A stretch of 64,000 bases of DNA, taken from the NCBI GenBank assembly GCA_016758965.1, contig JAEPRB010000125.1, positions 53,456-117,455 on the forward strand, in the 5' to 3' direction. Positions 38,122-48,796 of this stretch are shown one piece after another. The stretch's first letter is position 1. Each line of letters begins with the position of its first letter. Made by a program: the position numbers and the translations under genes. The notes beneath the pieces are model-generated. The model saw only the letters and a program-made list of their open reading frames with translations. It did no database searches and was not told where the DNA came from. This DNA comes from Circinella minor (Eukaryota; Mucoromycota; Mucoromycetes; Mucorales; Lichtheimiaceae).

Positions 38122-39963
38122 ACATTCGCTCTAACCATTTCTGCTCTTTTGTATAAATTATTTTAATAACTTAATAATGTTTTATATTTCCCCCTTCTTG
38201 TTTTATTTTACAAATTTTATAGACATGTACTTATTTTTTTTAATCTTACCAATTTTATCAGTAGTAACTAATATATAATCCTTTTTACACTTTTTTTTTG
38301 AACTAAAATACTTACAAAATATTATTCTGTTTATTATTAACAATTATACTACCCACTCGTCGTATGCTTTCTATAATTATACGAAGCATCGTATGTGAAA
38401 AAGCTATTATCGAACGGACAAATAGATCTGAGATCATAGCACATGACAAGTTCTATATTTAGAGCACATATCATAAGTTCTTAAAACAGAAAAGTTGTTG
38501 TTATCAACCAAGCTTTTAATTATTTTTCAAATTAAAATAATGTGTTATAGCAGTTAACACAGTGTACAGGTTGGGATTGCAAGAAAAACAAAATTATTTT
38601 TACTTTTCAACTCTCAAGATATATACGAAATTTCAAATAAAACTTAAAAGTTCTAAAAAGAAAATTTATTTATTTTAAGCTTTTTGACAAGGTCGAGATC
38701 CATTTACGTAATTACTACGTATTTCAGTCAGTTAAAAAATTAGTTCTTGACTATTGTATGTAGTGTTTATTTGTATAGATAGTATGATAAGTAAATAATA
38801 ATTAAAAATAAAATGACAATAACGTCAGAGAAGAAGAAAAAATTATGCGAAATGTAGTATACAATCACACTATGTAGTAGCGCACAAATTAATGGTGCCA
38901 TGTTTTTTTTTTCTTATTATTATGCTACATCATGAAATATTTCAAGAGAGTAATAATGTCACATTTGGTTAATAATGCGATATGATACAGTATACTATGA
39001 GGATTGACTTCTATACCTGTTATATCTGATTAATTATAAAGATTAATGATTCTATTCTTCAGTGCTTTTTCTTTTCTCATTTAATAATGGTTCCAGACAA
39101 AAAAAAAGAAAAGTGTGTATAAATATAAGTAGTCAAAACAACCAATTTATAAGATATACAGACTCTTTTTCGTATATTTTTATTTATATTGAGGCTGTAT
39201 CATATCATATTATGACGTAGTTGCCATTGGTATGGCAACGCATCAAAAATTATGATATGAATGTTTCGAACACAAATACGTAGTTATAAAAAATTATATT
39301 TAACAGTTTAGTTAGAAAAAAAAGGAGGGTTTAAGTTGTTAAAATGATAAAGTCGACTTAAAATAACTAGCCAATAATATTTCTTCCTTAAATTCTTTAA
39401 AATGTTATATTCAACTTTATAATGCTACGCATATTTTTTATTTTTATTTTCTTGAGGAATAAATACTACGTCTGTCAATACTTTTTTTTTTTTTGTTTCT
39501 TTTCTATATATATATGCCCCCTTTTATGAATCGTGATTTTACTTGTAGTTGTATTATTACTCAAGAAAAGAAAATAAAGAACAAGTCAATGACATCATCG
39601 TTCTTTGAACAACATAAATGTACCGAACAAAACGACATTTCCAGTAGTAGGTTGTCCCTTTTAAAAGTGAATTAGTATGGTTTATGCGATTGGAAATTTC
39701 TCTTTCACTTTTCACCCTTCGTCTCAATTTCATGGGGTTATATGTACACGACGTAAAAAATATATATATTATATATATATGTATAAATAAAGAAGTTCTC
39801 ACACAAATGAACATTTGTCTCTCTCCTTCTCTCCATGTATATAATTTATACATGTGTATAAACTACAGACAACTTTGTTTTACTTAAACAACCATGGACC
39901 GACGATAACTTTTTCAGTACCAAAACACCAACACGACAGCATTCTCCTCCTAATAGTACAGTA
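38122..39963. other. 1.8 kb intergenic region, no gene seen
   Basis: AT-rich, including the 3' flank of the Sel1 gene. The short ORFs near 39493-39887 lie on both strands and show no family features. Nothing else recognised. Confidence 0.5.
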
Positions 39964-41634
39964 ATGCCAACCACAAACAATTCTAAAAATAACAAGTCAT
40001 CGTCACAACTGTCGTCAAGCTCAACTCAACCATTACCTTCTTTACCATCACAACCACAACGTCATGACAAGAAAAATTTACATGATTTTCTTACTTCTTT
40101 ACTTATATCACCCAATCCTCCAAGTGCTCAGGACACTGTAGATTTTGAGAATCTTGTTTTACTCATGAAAAATCATACTTTATTTGATCCGACGCATATA
40201 CCCCAAATTCAAGATATCAAAAGGTTTGCAGCTGAATTACCTTGTCTTATTCCGGCCTCTACTAAACCCAACGTTACCAACACTATCAGTAGCAACAGAA
40301 ATATGAACAAGATTACTAGTAAGAGTAGTAACAAGAGTGACGATAGTAATAATAATAATAACGATAAAAGTAGTAGCAAAGAAACAACATCCTATGCGAC
40401 AACATTAAAACCAAATATTGCTCCAGTTCCAAACTTTGAATTTTCATTTTCATCTGATCGACAAGTCAATTTCCCACCGCCACCTGAAAAACCGTTATAT
40501 ACAACAGATCGTCCAACGTATCGACGAGGAGGTGTTTATGCAGATGAATATGATGAAGTGGAGGATGTGAAATTGGAAGATGAAGTGGATCCAGAAGAAT
40601 TGGAAGCAATTATTCAACAACGAAAGATATTGCCACTTCCAAAATCACGATGGGGCCAGAAAACTGTTACAGCAACAGTATTAGATGAAGAAGATAAAAG
40701 CAATAAAGAACAGAATGTAACTAATAGAAATAACCAAGAAATAGTATCATCATCATCAAAACCTGGAACTAGTATTCTTGGGCAGCAACAAGAACGTATA
40801 GCAATAAGGTCATCAGGTGGACCCAGTAATCGATCATCATCATCAAAAACAACAACAACGACGATAAAAACTTCTTCTTTACCATTATCGCCATTATCAG
40901 AAGAAGCCCAAGAATTTACTTCAGCAGAGAATATACAGTCATTAAAACCGAATAAAAATTTGGATGAATCGAATAACAACTTGGAAAAGGAAATGGATGT
41001 AAAATCTATCGTTATGTCAGATAAGCAACAACAACAACAACAAAAGTTCACATCATTCAGATCAGAAACAGCTACACAGAACAAAAGAAGCAAAAATAAA
41101 ATTAAAAAGAAAAAATCATCTTCTGTTACCAAACCAACGGATCATCCTATCAACGACGATCATGAGCATAGCAAGAGAAATACCAAATTATCGGCAACAA
41201 AAAAAGGCAAGAAATCTCAGCACCCACTCGAACAACAACAACAATCCTTTTCATCAAGAAAAGATTGGCTTGATGTTGATCTAAATTCTTCTGATGTATC
41301 CATGATCAAAAATGGAAATTCAGATGAATGGATTTGTTTGTTCTGTCAATATGAAATATTTCGCAGTGGATTGGAAGCAACGTTACGAAAACGAGGAGGA
41401 TACAGGAGACGTCGACAACGACTTTTACGTGCCAAAGATATGAATGATAGTATTTTACAACATCATAATAAATATGCTAGTCAGCTTAATGTAGAAGAAG
41501 AAGAGGAAAAAGATTCATTATTACCACTGGTTAGAATGTCCGTGGATACAAGAATTAGGATAGTGGCAGGTATTCACAAGGATTTGGTTTTCAATGACTG
41601 TAATAATAATAATGGTGATGATGAAAATAGTTAA
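39964..41634 (+). CDS. Uncharacterised Ser/Asn-rich protein with conserved-looking ends, 556 aa
   Basis: Single-exon ORF. An N-terminal helical block (about residues 35-95, KKNLHDFLTSLLISPNPP onward, ending in AAELPCLIP) and a C-terminal block (about 455-500, EWICLFCQYEIFRSGLEA then RKRGGYRRRRQRLLRAKD) look conserved. The middle is low complexity with Ser, Asn, Lys and Gln runs and one clean segment at about 160-225 (PNFEFSFSSDRQVNFPPPPEKP, then an acidic stretch and LPLPKSRWGQKTV). The CxxC in the C-terminal block is a single pair, too little for a zinc finger by itself, and the Arg-rich helix could bind nucleic acid. I do not recognise the family. The gene ends about 210 bp before the left end of the TIR element. 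Confidence 0.65.
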   Translation: MPTTNNSKNNKSSSQLSSSSTQPLPSLPSQPQRHDKKNLHDFLTSLLISPNPPSAQDTVDFENLVLLMKNHTLFDPTHIPQIQDIKRFAAELPCLIPASTKPNVTNTISSNRNMNKITSKSSNKSDDSNNNNNDKSSSKETTSYATTLKPNIAPVPNFEFSFSSDRQVNFPPPPEKPLYTTDRPTYRRGGVYADEYDEVEDVKLEDEVDPEELEAIIQQRKILPLPKSRWGQKTVTATVLDEEDKSNKEQNVTNRNNQEIVSSSSKPGTSILGQQQERIAIRSSGGPSNRSSSSKTTTTTIKTSSLPLSPLSEEAQEFTSAENIQSLKPNKNLDESNNNLEKEMDVKSIVMSDKQQQQQQKFTSFRSETATQNKRSKNKIKKKKSSSVTKPTDHPINDDHEHSKRNTKLSATKKGKKSQHPLEQQQQSFSSRKDWLDVDLNSSDVSMIKNGNSDEWICLFCQYEIFRSGLEATLRKRGGYRRRRQRLLRAKDMNDSILQHHNKYASQLNVEEEEEKDSLLPLVRMSVDTRIRIVAGIHKDLVFNDCNNNNGDDENS

Positions 41635-41845
41635 AATCATTTACCTTTGTGATACTCTATACTATTGCATATATATCATTTCATCTAAATAATATTTTTT
41701 GATGTAGTAGTCTTGGTTTTTATTTTTTATGTAATGAAGGAGCATGAGATGATTGTTCTTTGTGGGGCTAGACTGCATGATTGTTGTACAATATTTCCCA
41801 CGTACTGATCACCATATTTTATTGTACGAGCCCAGATTATTATTA

Positions 41846-42261
41846 CAGGATTTTTTCCAATGATTGGCGGGGACCTTTTTTTCATGTTGGCGTTTGGGGG
41901 GGGTTCTTTTGATTGGCGGTGTGTATTTTGTGATTGGCAGGAGGTGATAATTAACAATGGCGGTGTAATTTTAAATCTTGACAGAATCACATATTTTGCA
42001 ATGGCAGGTGTGAATTGTAACAACAACTTTGCTGTCTATAGTAATAGCAAATATTGATAACATGATCCAGAACAGCAGTTAATAGCATACAAAGTGAAAA
42101 TCCATATACGTATAAATCCATATACATATAATAATTGAAGTCATCATATGAAACAAAAAAAACCATCTCATCCCATTGCAATTTGGTTTTATCCCACTGC
42201 GGATTGGCTATAAGTTAGGGCTATAAGCAACAGCTGAAAAAAGTTTAAAGTGAAACTCTAC
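41846..42261 (+). repeat. Left terminal inverted repeat (416 bp)
   Basis: Outer terminus CAGGATTTTTTCC. It carries a series of TTGGCGG-type motifs with the GG at 41866, 41889, 41915, 41936, 41959 and 42003 (a weak TTGACAG lies in the gap near 41979). Its inner border is where it stops matching the right arm, after GTGAAACTCTAC. Confidence 0.9.
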
Positions 42262-43342
42262 GTTTCAAATTTTAAAGTTTATTGGCTTGAGATGAGCAGC
42301 TTTGCTCTTTTAAGCTTTTTTCGCTCCAGTCTGGTCTGAAAGGAATGATGAAAAGTAAAAACCCCTATTTGCGAAACAGGGCAAAAGGAAGTCTACAAAT
42401 TTTTTTTTCGAATTACGTATTTGCTCCAAGCATGAATAATTATGTGCCAATGAAAAATAAATTTTACGATAGATATTTTGCGTTAAGGCATCTGTATCGT
42501 TATTTGCGCTTTTACTATCATATCAACTTTTATTTCATGGAAAATTTATCTATAAAAGAAATATCATCTTCTTGTTAATAGGATAAACATTCAAGCAGAT
42601 TACTTCGTATTGAGATACTATAACAAAAGAAAAGGTGCTATATGTCAGAAATAGTTTATATGTGAAGTAAAATAGGTTGGCATTAGATAGGTACTATAAT
42701 GATTACCTTGGTAAACAATTTCAACGGTTACATACATACAATTATATAAACTGCGCTCTTCTGTTCGTTGTCAATTTTACTAATACGTAGATTGGGTGAA
42801 TATTTGTATTTCATTCTTTCTCTTGACAATAGTATATATAACCAGTAACAATAATTAAACAATCCAATCTCCATGACCTATATATGTAATGATGATAGGG
42901 ATAATATTAGAATTATAAACTATTATAGCTACATGCATAATAATAACAATAGAACCAAAAAAGAGTTTTACAATGTTTGAATTACTGAATTGTGTGTTTA
43001 GTATGCTTTTATATTGCAATAAAAAAATGCTTTTGTGGACGTCGAATAGTACAGGAAATGAAAAATACTAAAAAGAATGTTTGTAGTAATAAAAGAAAAG
43101 GGCTGAAAAAATATATCCAGTAATAATAATAATAGCTATGAACATGAGATGGTAAAAAATTGTGATAATTTGTTTTTTGGTATACATAAGAAAGTATGGA
43201 GAAAGAGAGAGGTGTGCGCAAATAATAAGATATATAAAAAAAATATGTAAAAAAGGAAAAAATAAAAAAAGTTGTGTAATATGGAATATTATTATTGGTG
43301 CTATGTATAATGTGTTGCTTTTTGTTTGGTTTGAGAATATTA
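42262..43342. other. Element interior, left spacer
   Basis: AT-rich DNA between the left TIR and the stop codon of the PD-(D/E)XK-like gene. A 77-codon ORF at 42345-42578 (+) has no recognisable domain. Nothing else seen. Confidence 0.45.
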
Positions 43343-45825
43343 TTATAAAGATGGCATGGTAACGGATCTTCTTTTGTTGGATCTTGATGGTGATAAGGAT
43401 TCAAATTGCTCGTCCGGTAAGCTTCGACGTCGTTTTGAATACATTTTACTAATTTCGTCTCTTGGCAACGGAATACACCACTTTTCATAACATTCAAGTA
43501 TTGCAATAAGGTCGTCGAAATATTGGGGATAAGCGCCAAGATCAGCAATACAAGATGGAACCGTGATCGACGCGATTTCAGTAAAAATGTACGTACCATC
43601 TACTTGGAGTTTGTTCATCAAGAATTCAATGTTATGGTCTAAAAAAGCATGCTTATTTAGTCCTTTATTTATAAATCCATTACGGAATGTTGTCTGATGG
43701 TTTCCTACACCTGAGTGACGATAAAGAGAAAAAAAATACTTACCAACGACTTGAATTCCCATGCATCCTTTTAATGCAGATATATCCAACGAGTTTTTTG
43801 TCATCACACCCAATCGAACTAGATCCTTTGATATACTATACTTATTGTTCTTTTCCGAGCTCGGTTTCACTTCCACGAATCCTAACGATTTGCCAAAATG
43901 CAATCCATTCAATTTACTAATACAAGAATCTGGACGGTGAGTTGATATTGATCCTTTGGCCGAAACATCCTTAGCTTCTTGGTTGGTGACGCTGGTCCTA
44001 GAAAACAAACAATTAGAAAAAAGAACAATTAGCACACAATTTCAAACTTACACAAGATTCTAAACTTGCTATGATATAAAATCGCTTACCATCGAAATAA
44101 TACTCCATTTTCGGGATCATCAAATAATGCTAATAAGACTGGATCAAGATAACGGTGGCACAATTCAAATTCTTTTATTTCGGAGCTCAATTTTTCGTCA
44201 GTAAATTTTTCAATCCTAAAAAAATAAAAAGAATATCGAATATTATAAACATAAATATATAGCCCCCTTTTTTTAAATTGATAAACCAAAAATATACATA
44301 CAAGTTAACAACTGACTTGATAATCCGTTGAATGATTTTTGTTTTTCCTTTTGATAAAATTAATAACTCAATCATGGCATCCAACCTATCAAGCTCCTTG
44401 TTTTTGACGTTCTAAATTACAAAAAATGGGTAAACCCCAAGTCAGTGATAGGTCTTTGTTTTTCTTTCAACCATCGGCTATTATAATCTTTTTTTCTACC
44501 TTGATGATTTGTCTTATTTGTTGTTCTAAAACAGGATCAAATTTGCTTTTACAATACCGACCAGTTTCGTATTCTTGTTGTAAGTTATCATAAAAAGTAT
44601 CAAGTGTATCGTCACCAACAATGGCTATAAGATCTGGATGGAATTTCTTTTTTTGTAATAATAGAATGGATGACAAGGCTCTATTCGAGAAAAGAAAAAA
44701 ATAGTAATTCAATAACTTTATTACCATCATCATCAAAATACAAAAACACACACATACAAAAAAAGGTTCAAACAAACCACTTCCTTTTTCTTTTTCTTCT
44801 CTTATATTCACCCCTACACATTAAACACATATATGAAACTTCCGTTTGTTTACTTACAAAATATGGTGCACATTACTTTCCAAGTATAATTCCTTGAAGT
44901 TGTTTTGACATACAAGCTGGAATGCAAAGAACGACAGCGACATATCGATTTCACCAACCATATATCGATCTTTTGTAGATGGTACCTTGATGCGAAACGT
45001 TTCGGCATTTGTCGCACCATCATCACTATCCCAACCATCATCGTTATGATTATGATTATTATTATTATTCTCATTACTGTTGGTAATGGTACGAAGGTTT
45101 GTACGAGGTTTGCTTGCGTTGGTATGACAATCACTGCTAACACCAACCAAATTATTATCACTGAAAAGCACAAAAAAAAAAAAAAAAAGAAAACAAAAAA
45201 CTATTGAGATCTCCAATACCAAACCAAAAAATACCCCATTCCCGTTATTCGTTAGATGACTGCTTACCCATGTTGATTTTCATCCACCGATCGAAGTACA
45301 CCATGACCTGAAGCATCGCTCATTTTATTCAGAATTTGATAAGCTTGCAATCTATACGAGTTCTTGGTAGCAGACTAAAAAGAATAGTTATGATTTAAAT
45401 TAATATTTGCCATGTTACCCGAAGCGTAATACAAAAAAAAAGAGCTTTTTTTTTTCTAACATACCAATACTTTCATTTCCTTTTCAATGTCTGACCACAA
45501 CTGCTTATCACACCTAATGCTATACGTTACAAAAAGTTGTCAGCACCATACATATTCATTAGTAGTGTATTTATGTTGAAAATAAAAACAAAGAACGGAA
45601 TGCTTACTTTGTGCAACGGTCTTCTTTAATGCTTTTATATAATCGAGTATATCTATCCTTCCATAAGGAAAATATACTGTTCACACTACGAGCATTCGAG
45701 GTCAATGTCCAAATCACCACGTCCTCCATGTTACTTTCGATAAATTCCTCCAACTGCGGTTTCTTGTTTTTTAAGATGTATTTATTCAACTCCAAGTAAC
45801 CCGGAAAAGGTTTGACATTTTCCAT
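43343..45825 (-). CDS. PD-(D/E)XK nuclease-like protein of the TIR element, 9 exons, 547 aa
   Basis: Exons in reading order: 45825-45608, 45513-45465, 45374-45268, 45160-44858, 44680-44500, 44411-44302, 44215-44090, 43997-43744, 43638-43343; all phases agree and the frame closes over 548 codons, so the gene appears intact. The key block is HRPDSC (Pro387-Asp388) followed 19 residues later by FVEVK (Glu407, Lys409), the layout of PD-(D/E)XK nucleases. It is preceded by CHRYLDPVLLALFDDPENG and FRWT and followed by SKDLVRLGVMTKNSLDI and a C-terminal helical block with DGTYIFTEIASI. I believe this family (WTN...PDAVI...GFGEAK type) is expanded and unnamed in Mucoromycota genomes; that memory needs a search. 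Fold assignment is by motif only. It could be a nuclease of the mobile element, or a cargo effector of the kind known in Crinkler-type proteins with transposon-derived REase domains. Confidence 0.72.
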
Positions 45826-46200
45826 GATGATTATAATTAATACTGAATATAATGTTTATTTATGTTAAAAAAAAAAGTATAAAAAAAAGGTATTGGTCTT
45901 TATGCAACAGTACAAGCGATCGCAAGCACGCGAAAAAAGTGTAACTTTATTTGTAGCAGTCACGTTTTCTTACCATGAGGAAAGTTTTTGTTTATTTTTT
46001 TTCCCCTCTTTCGCTTATTTTGCTTTAAACGAAAATAAAAGGTTCCTATGTTCCATACTTTGAACTTCCAAGGTAATTGTTACTCTAGCAACGATGTTAT
46101 CATAGTTTTGTTTATTCTGTTTATTAAGTGTTGCATCACTCATCTTATTTACTATTATTTTTTTTTATTTTTTTTATCAGGTTAGTGCAAGGGATGTCGT
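45826..46200. other. Upstream region of the element gene
   Basis: Promoter side of the PD-(D/E)XK-like gene; includes GATCGCAAGCACGCG and T-rich runs. No separate gene seen. Confidence 0.4.
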
Positions 46201-46401
46201 TTAGCTTGCCTTAGGTGCTTTGGGTACTTCATTAATGATACATGTTTTTGAATCCTCAAGGTAATTGTTTTTATAATATTTTGAATTTTTTTTTATCTTT
46301 TTATTTTGTTTTGAAGTGATGAACAAGTTACTCATTTTTTTCATTTCTTTTAATTCAACAGCTTCGGCCAGGGGTGCTGCGTGGTTCGTATTACGTGCCA
46401 T
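46201..46401 (-). CDS. Short ORF fused to the tandem repeat, 66 aa, doubtful
   Basis: Starts inside the first repeat unit with MARNTNHAAPL, a reading shared with the other units, then leaves the repeat and continues with unique sequence AEAVELKEMKKMSNLFITSK and ends KTCIINEVPKAPKAS. The unique part looks more protein-like than random AT-rich DNA. It could be the last exon of a transcript that runs through the repeat array, or chance. No homologue recognised. Confidence 0.2.
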   Translation of the reverse strand: MARNTNHAAPLAEAVELKEMKKMSNLFITSKQNKKIKKNSKYYKNNYLEDSKTCIINEVPKAPKAS

Positions 46402-47213
46402 GAGTTATTCCAAGTGAAAGTGGAGATGTTGCTTTGTTCTGTACTTACGTGCATTGAACTCTTCATTAGTAGCGCACGTCTTTTGACTATCAAGATGCTA
46501 GCAAGTCTGACCAGGGGTGCTGCGTGGTTCGTATTATGTGCCATGAGTTATTCCAAGTGAAAGTGGAGATGTTGCTTTGTTCTGTACTTACGTGCATTGA
46601 ACTCTTCATTAGTAGCGCACGTCTTTTGACTATCAAGATGCTAGCAAGTCTGACCAGGGGTGCTGCGTGGTTCGTATTACGTGCCATGAGTTATTCCAAG
46701 TGAAAGTGGAGATGTTGCTTTGTTCTGTACTTACGTGCATTGAACTCTTCATTAGTAGCGCACGTCTTTTGACTATCAAGATGCTAGCAAGTCTGACCAG
46801 GGGTGCTGCGTGGTTCGTATTACGTGCCATGAGTTGTTCCAAGTGAAAGTGGAGATGTTGCTTTGTTCTGTACTTACGTGCATTGAACTCTTCATTAGTA
46901 GCGCACGTCTTTTGACTATCAAGATGCTAGCAAGTCTGACCAGGGGTGCTGCGTGGTTCGTATTACGTGCCATGAGTTATTCCAAGTGAAAGTGGAGATG
47001 TTGCTTTGTTCTGTACTTACGTGCATTGAACTCTTCATTAGTAGCGCACGTCTTTTGACTATCAAGATGCTAGCAAGTCTGACCAGGGGTGCTGCGTGGT
47101 TCGTATTACGTGCCATGAGTTGTTCCAAGTGAAAGTGGAGATGTTGCTTTGTTCTGTACTTACGTGCATCGAACTCTTCATTAGTAGCGCACGTCTTTGA
47201 CTATCAAGATGGT
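46368..47213. repeat. 143-bp tandem repeat, about 5.9 units
   Basis: Units begin with CCAGGGGTGCTGCG at 46368, 46511, 46654, 46797, 46940 and 47083; the last unit is incomplete and diverges after GACTATCAAGATG. The units differ by only a few bases (for example GAGTTATTCC versus GAGTTGTTCC). Because 143 is not a multiple of three, a read-through protein changes frame in each unit. On the minus strand each unit carries a good donor-like GTAAGTAC. The array sits 540 bp upstream of the element gene, within the TIR element. Confidence 0.95.
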
Positions 47214-47718
47214 GACAAAAAGCAAAGAATATTCGTATGGATATGTTTTAGAAGTTACACAGTTATTTCTTTTTTGCTAACTTGATTTTATTTTTATTTT
47301 CAGTTCGGTCGAGAATACTAGTTAGTTTGGATTTCATGTCAAGAGTTTGTTTCAAGGCATTGTTTGAATTTCATGTCTAAAGTTTATTTCAAGGCATTGC
47401 TTGGATTTCTCTTTGTGGTGATCCATTATAAAAAAACTATTTCGACTTTTAAAGCTATTTCAAATTTTGTATTTCTACTTTGTTAGTTTGTATTGATAAT
47501 AAACCTTCCACCTCTTGATAATGATTTTTAATTGATGACTATATGTTTCTTTTGTGCTTATGCTAAAACGACTGTTTTCTCATTAGCGGGCTGCACACTG
47601 CTTCGCGTAGTTGTTTTCATCCCTCCTCCAAGTCGAATTGACTCGCTTTCTTGTACTTGTCTTGAGACACCATCATTGAATGAATTTCTTGACGCAGATA
47701 ATTCGAAAAAAAAAACCT
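47214..47718. other. Element interior, right spacer with a coding-like island
   Basis: Mostly AT-rich, with repeated CAAGGCATTG segments near 47350-47400. The part at about 47562-47700 is less AT-rich and reads on the minus strand as an open frame containing SRNSFNDGVSRQVQESES and GGGMKTTTRSSVQPANEK before a stop near 47562. This may be an exon remnant, but no family is recognised. Confidence 0.35.
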
Positions 47719-48144
47719 GTAGAGTTTCACTTTAGACTTTTTTCAGCTGTTGCTTATAGCCCTAACTTATAGCCAATCCGCAGTGGGATAAAACCAAATT
47801 GCAATGGGATGAGATGATTTTTTTTGTTTCATATGATGACTTTAATTATTATATGTATATGGATTTATACGTATATGGATTTTCACTTTGTATGCTATTA
47901 ACTGCTGTTCTGGATCATGTTATCAATATTTGCTATTACTATAGACAGCAAAGTTGTTGTTACAATTCACACCTGCCATTGCAAAATATGTGATTCTGTC
48001 AAGATTTAAAATTACACCGCCATTGTTAATTATCGCCTCCTGCCAATCACAAAATACACACCGCCAATCAAAAGAACCCCCCCTCCCCAAAAAAAAACGC
48101 CAACATGAAAAAAAGGTCCCTGCCAATCATTGGAAAAAATCCTG
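47719..48144 (-). repeat. Right terminal inverted repeat (426 bp)
   Basis: Reverse complement of the left arm. It is about 10 bp longer because of a longer A/C homopolymer stretch at 48075-48098. Terminus AATCCTG next to TA. Confidence 0.9.
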
Positions 48145-48255
48145 TATTTTTTAAAAAAAAAATCACGAACAGGAATGCTGAGTTTATGTGATGTACTCTG
48201 AATCGCTCAGTTAAATAAATGAACATCATCCCGTATACAGGATTTTTCCTCGTTT

Positions 48256-48430
48256 TAGGCGGCTGATGTTTTCAACTTGGCGCTGAACATGGCGTGTGAT
48301 GTATTTTTTTATTTGGCGCTCGGTTTTTTTCAACCTGGCGGCTGAAATTTTGGTGTGGCGCCAAGCATTTTACATAATCTGGCGTCTCGATATTATTAGT
48401 ATGGCGCCCATTGTTTTTATTTGGCAGTAG
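48256..48430. repeat. Phased TGGCG array near the left end of the second element
   Basis: GGCG (or GGCA) occurs at 48258, 48279, 48291, 48315, 48337, 48357, 48381, 48403 and 48423. Apart from one site out of register (48291), the steps are 20-24 bp, about two turns of the DNA helix. The flanks vary (TAGGCGG, TTGGCGC, ATGGCGT, CTGGCGG), so the motif itself is what is kept. This looks like an array of protein-binding sites. Confidence 0.75.
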
Positions 48431-48545
48431 AAAAAAAAGATTCCAGATAAAAATTGACTACTTTGTTTAATAATAAAGGAACAGATAATAGTTTTAAAAA
48501 TATAATACTATAAAGAAAGCACTAAATAAACAGGAGTGAAAACTA

Positions 48546-48775
48546 TAACATTAGTTCTTCAAGAATACAACGTGGAAAATAAGACCTTTGCATGCCGTAT
48601 CCATCCTTGACAGTCTCTAGCAGTAACTAGGTATGCTGACTGGATAATGCGAGGTGTTAAAGGATTACTTGTAGTTAAGATCTCTCGTTTGACACCGGCC
48701 TTTAGTTTTGACCAAAACTCTTCGATCGTGGTGAGTATGGAGGTGTTCCAATCCATACATCTGTTGATATAGCCA
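48546..48775 (-). pseudogene. Tc1/mariner-like transposase, C-terminal remnant
   Basis: The minus-strand reading TIEEFWSKLKAGVKRE, then LTPRIIQSAYLVTARDCQ and GWIRHAK, matches the region after the last acidic catalytic residue in fungal Tc1/mariner-type transposases (IEEFWSK...WIRH). The preceding PPYSP is out of frame with IEEFW, where LNP is missing. After WIRHA the expected SYFPRCILEE appears in the next frame. So there are at least two frame breaks, and the catalytic core upstream is absent. Confidence 0.7.
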
Positions 48776-48796
48776 AATATGTAAAATCTCCTCGTC

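Larger units (their letters stand above)
41846..48144. mobile_element. 6.3 kb TIR element with TA target site, carrying a PD-(D/E)XK-like gene
   Basis: The two ends are inverted copies: 41846-42261 equals the reverse complement of 47719-48144 with only a few substitutions and a homopolymer length change of about 10 bp. Both outer ends read CAGGATTTTTTCC and both are flanked by TA (41844-41845 and 48145-48146), as expected for a TA duplication of the Tc1/mariner/IS630 kind. Inside are a nine-exon minus-strand gene (43343-45825), a 143-bp tandem repeat block (46368-47213) and a coding-like island at about 47560-47700. No DDE transposase is visible inside, so either the PD-(D/E)XK protein is part of the mobility system or the element moves with help from elsewhere. 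The close match of the two arms indicates a fairly recent insertion. Confidence 0.8.

Noticed and set aside
40614..41132. 172-codon minus-strand ORF
   Set aside because: Antisense shadow of the Ser/Asn-rich gene; its Cys and Phe runs mirror CAA and GAA repeats.
41727..42181. ORFs within the TIRs (also 47799-48154)
   Set aside because: They exist only because the long inverted repeats happen to be open; the sequence contains the phased motif array and homopolymers, and both arms give the same ORFs.
43702..43743. Alternative acceptor near 43710 for the last intron of the element gene
   Set aside because: Would give a 33-nt intron, shorter than any other here, and would insert residues that do not fit the paralog; the acceptor before 43638 closes the frame and aligns well.
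46350..47128. Series of 64-69 aa ORFs (MARNTNHAAPL...) on the minus strand
   Set aside because: They are the same 143-bp repeat read over and over, and the frame shifts between units. Kept as a repeat, not as separate genes.
46368..47213. Possible CRISPR array
   Set aside because: The units are contiguous 143-bp repeats without spacers and the genome is eukaryotic.
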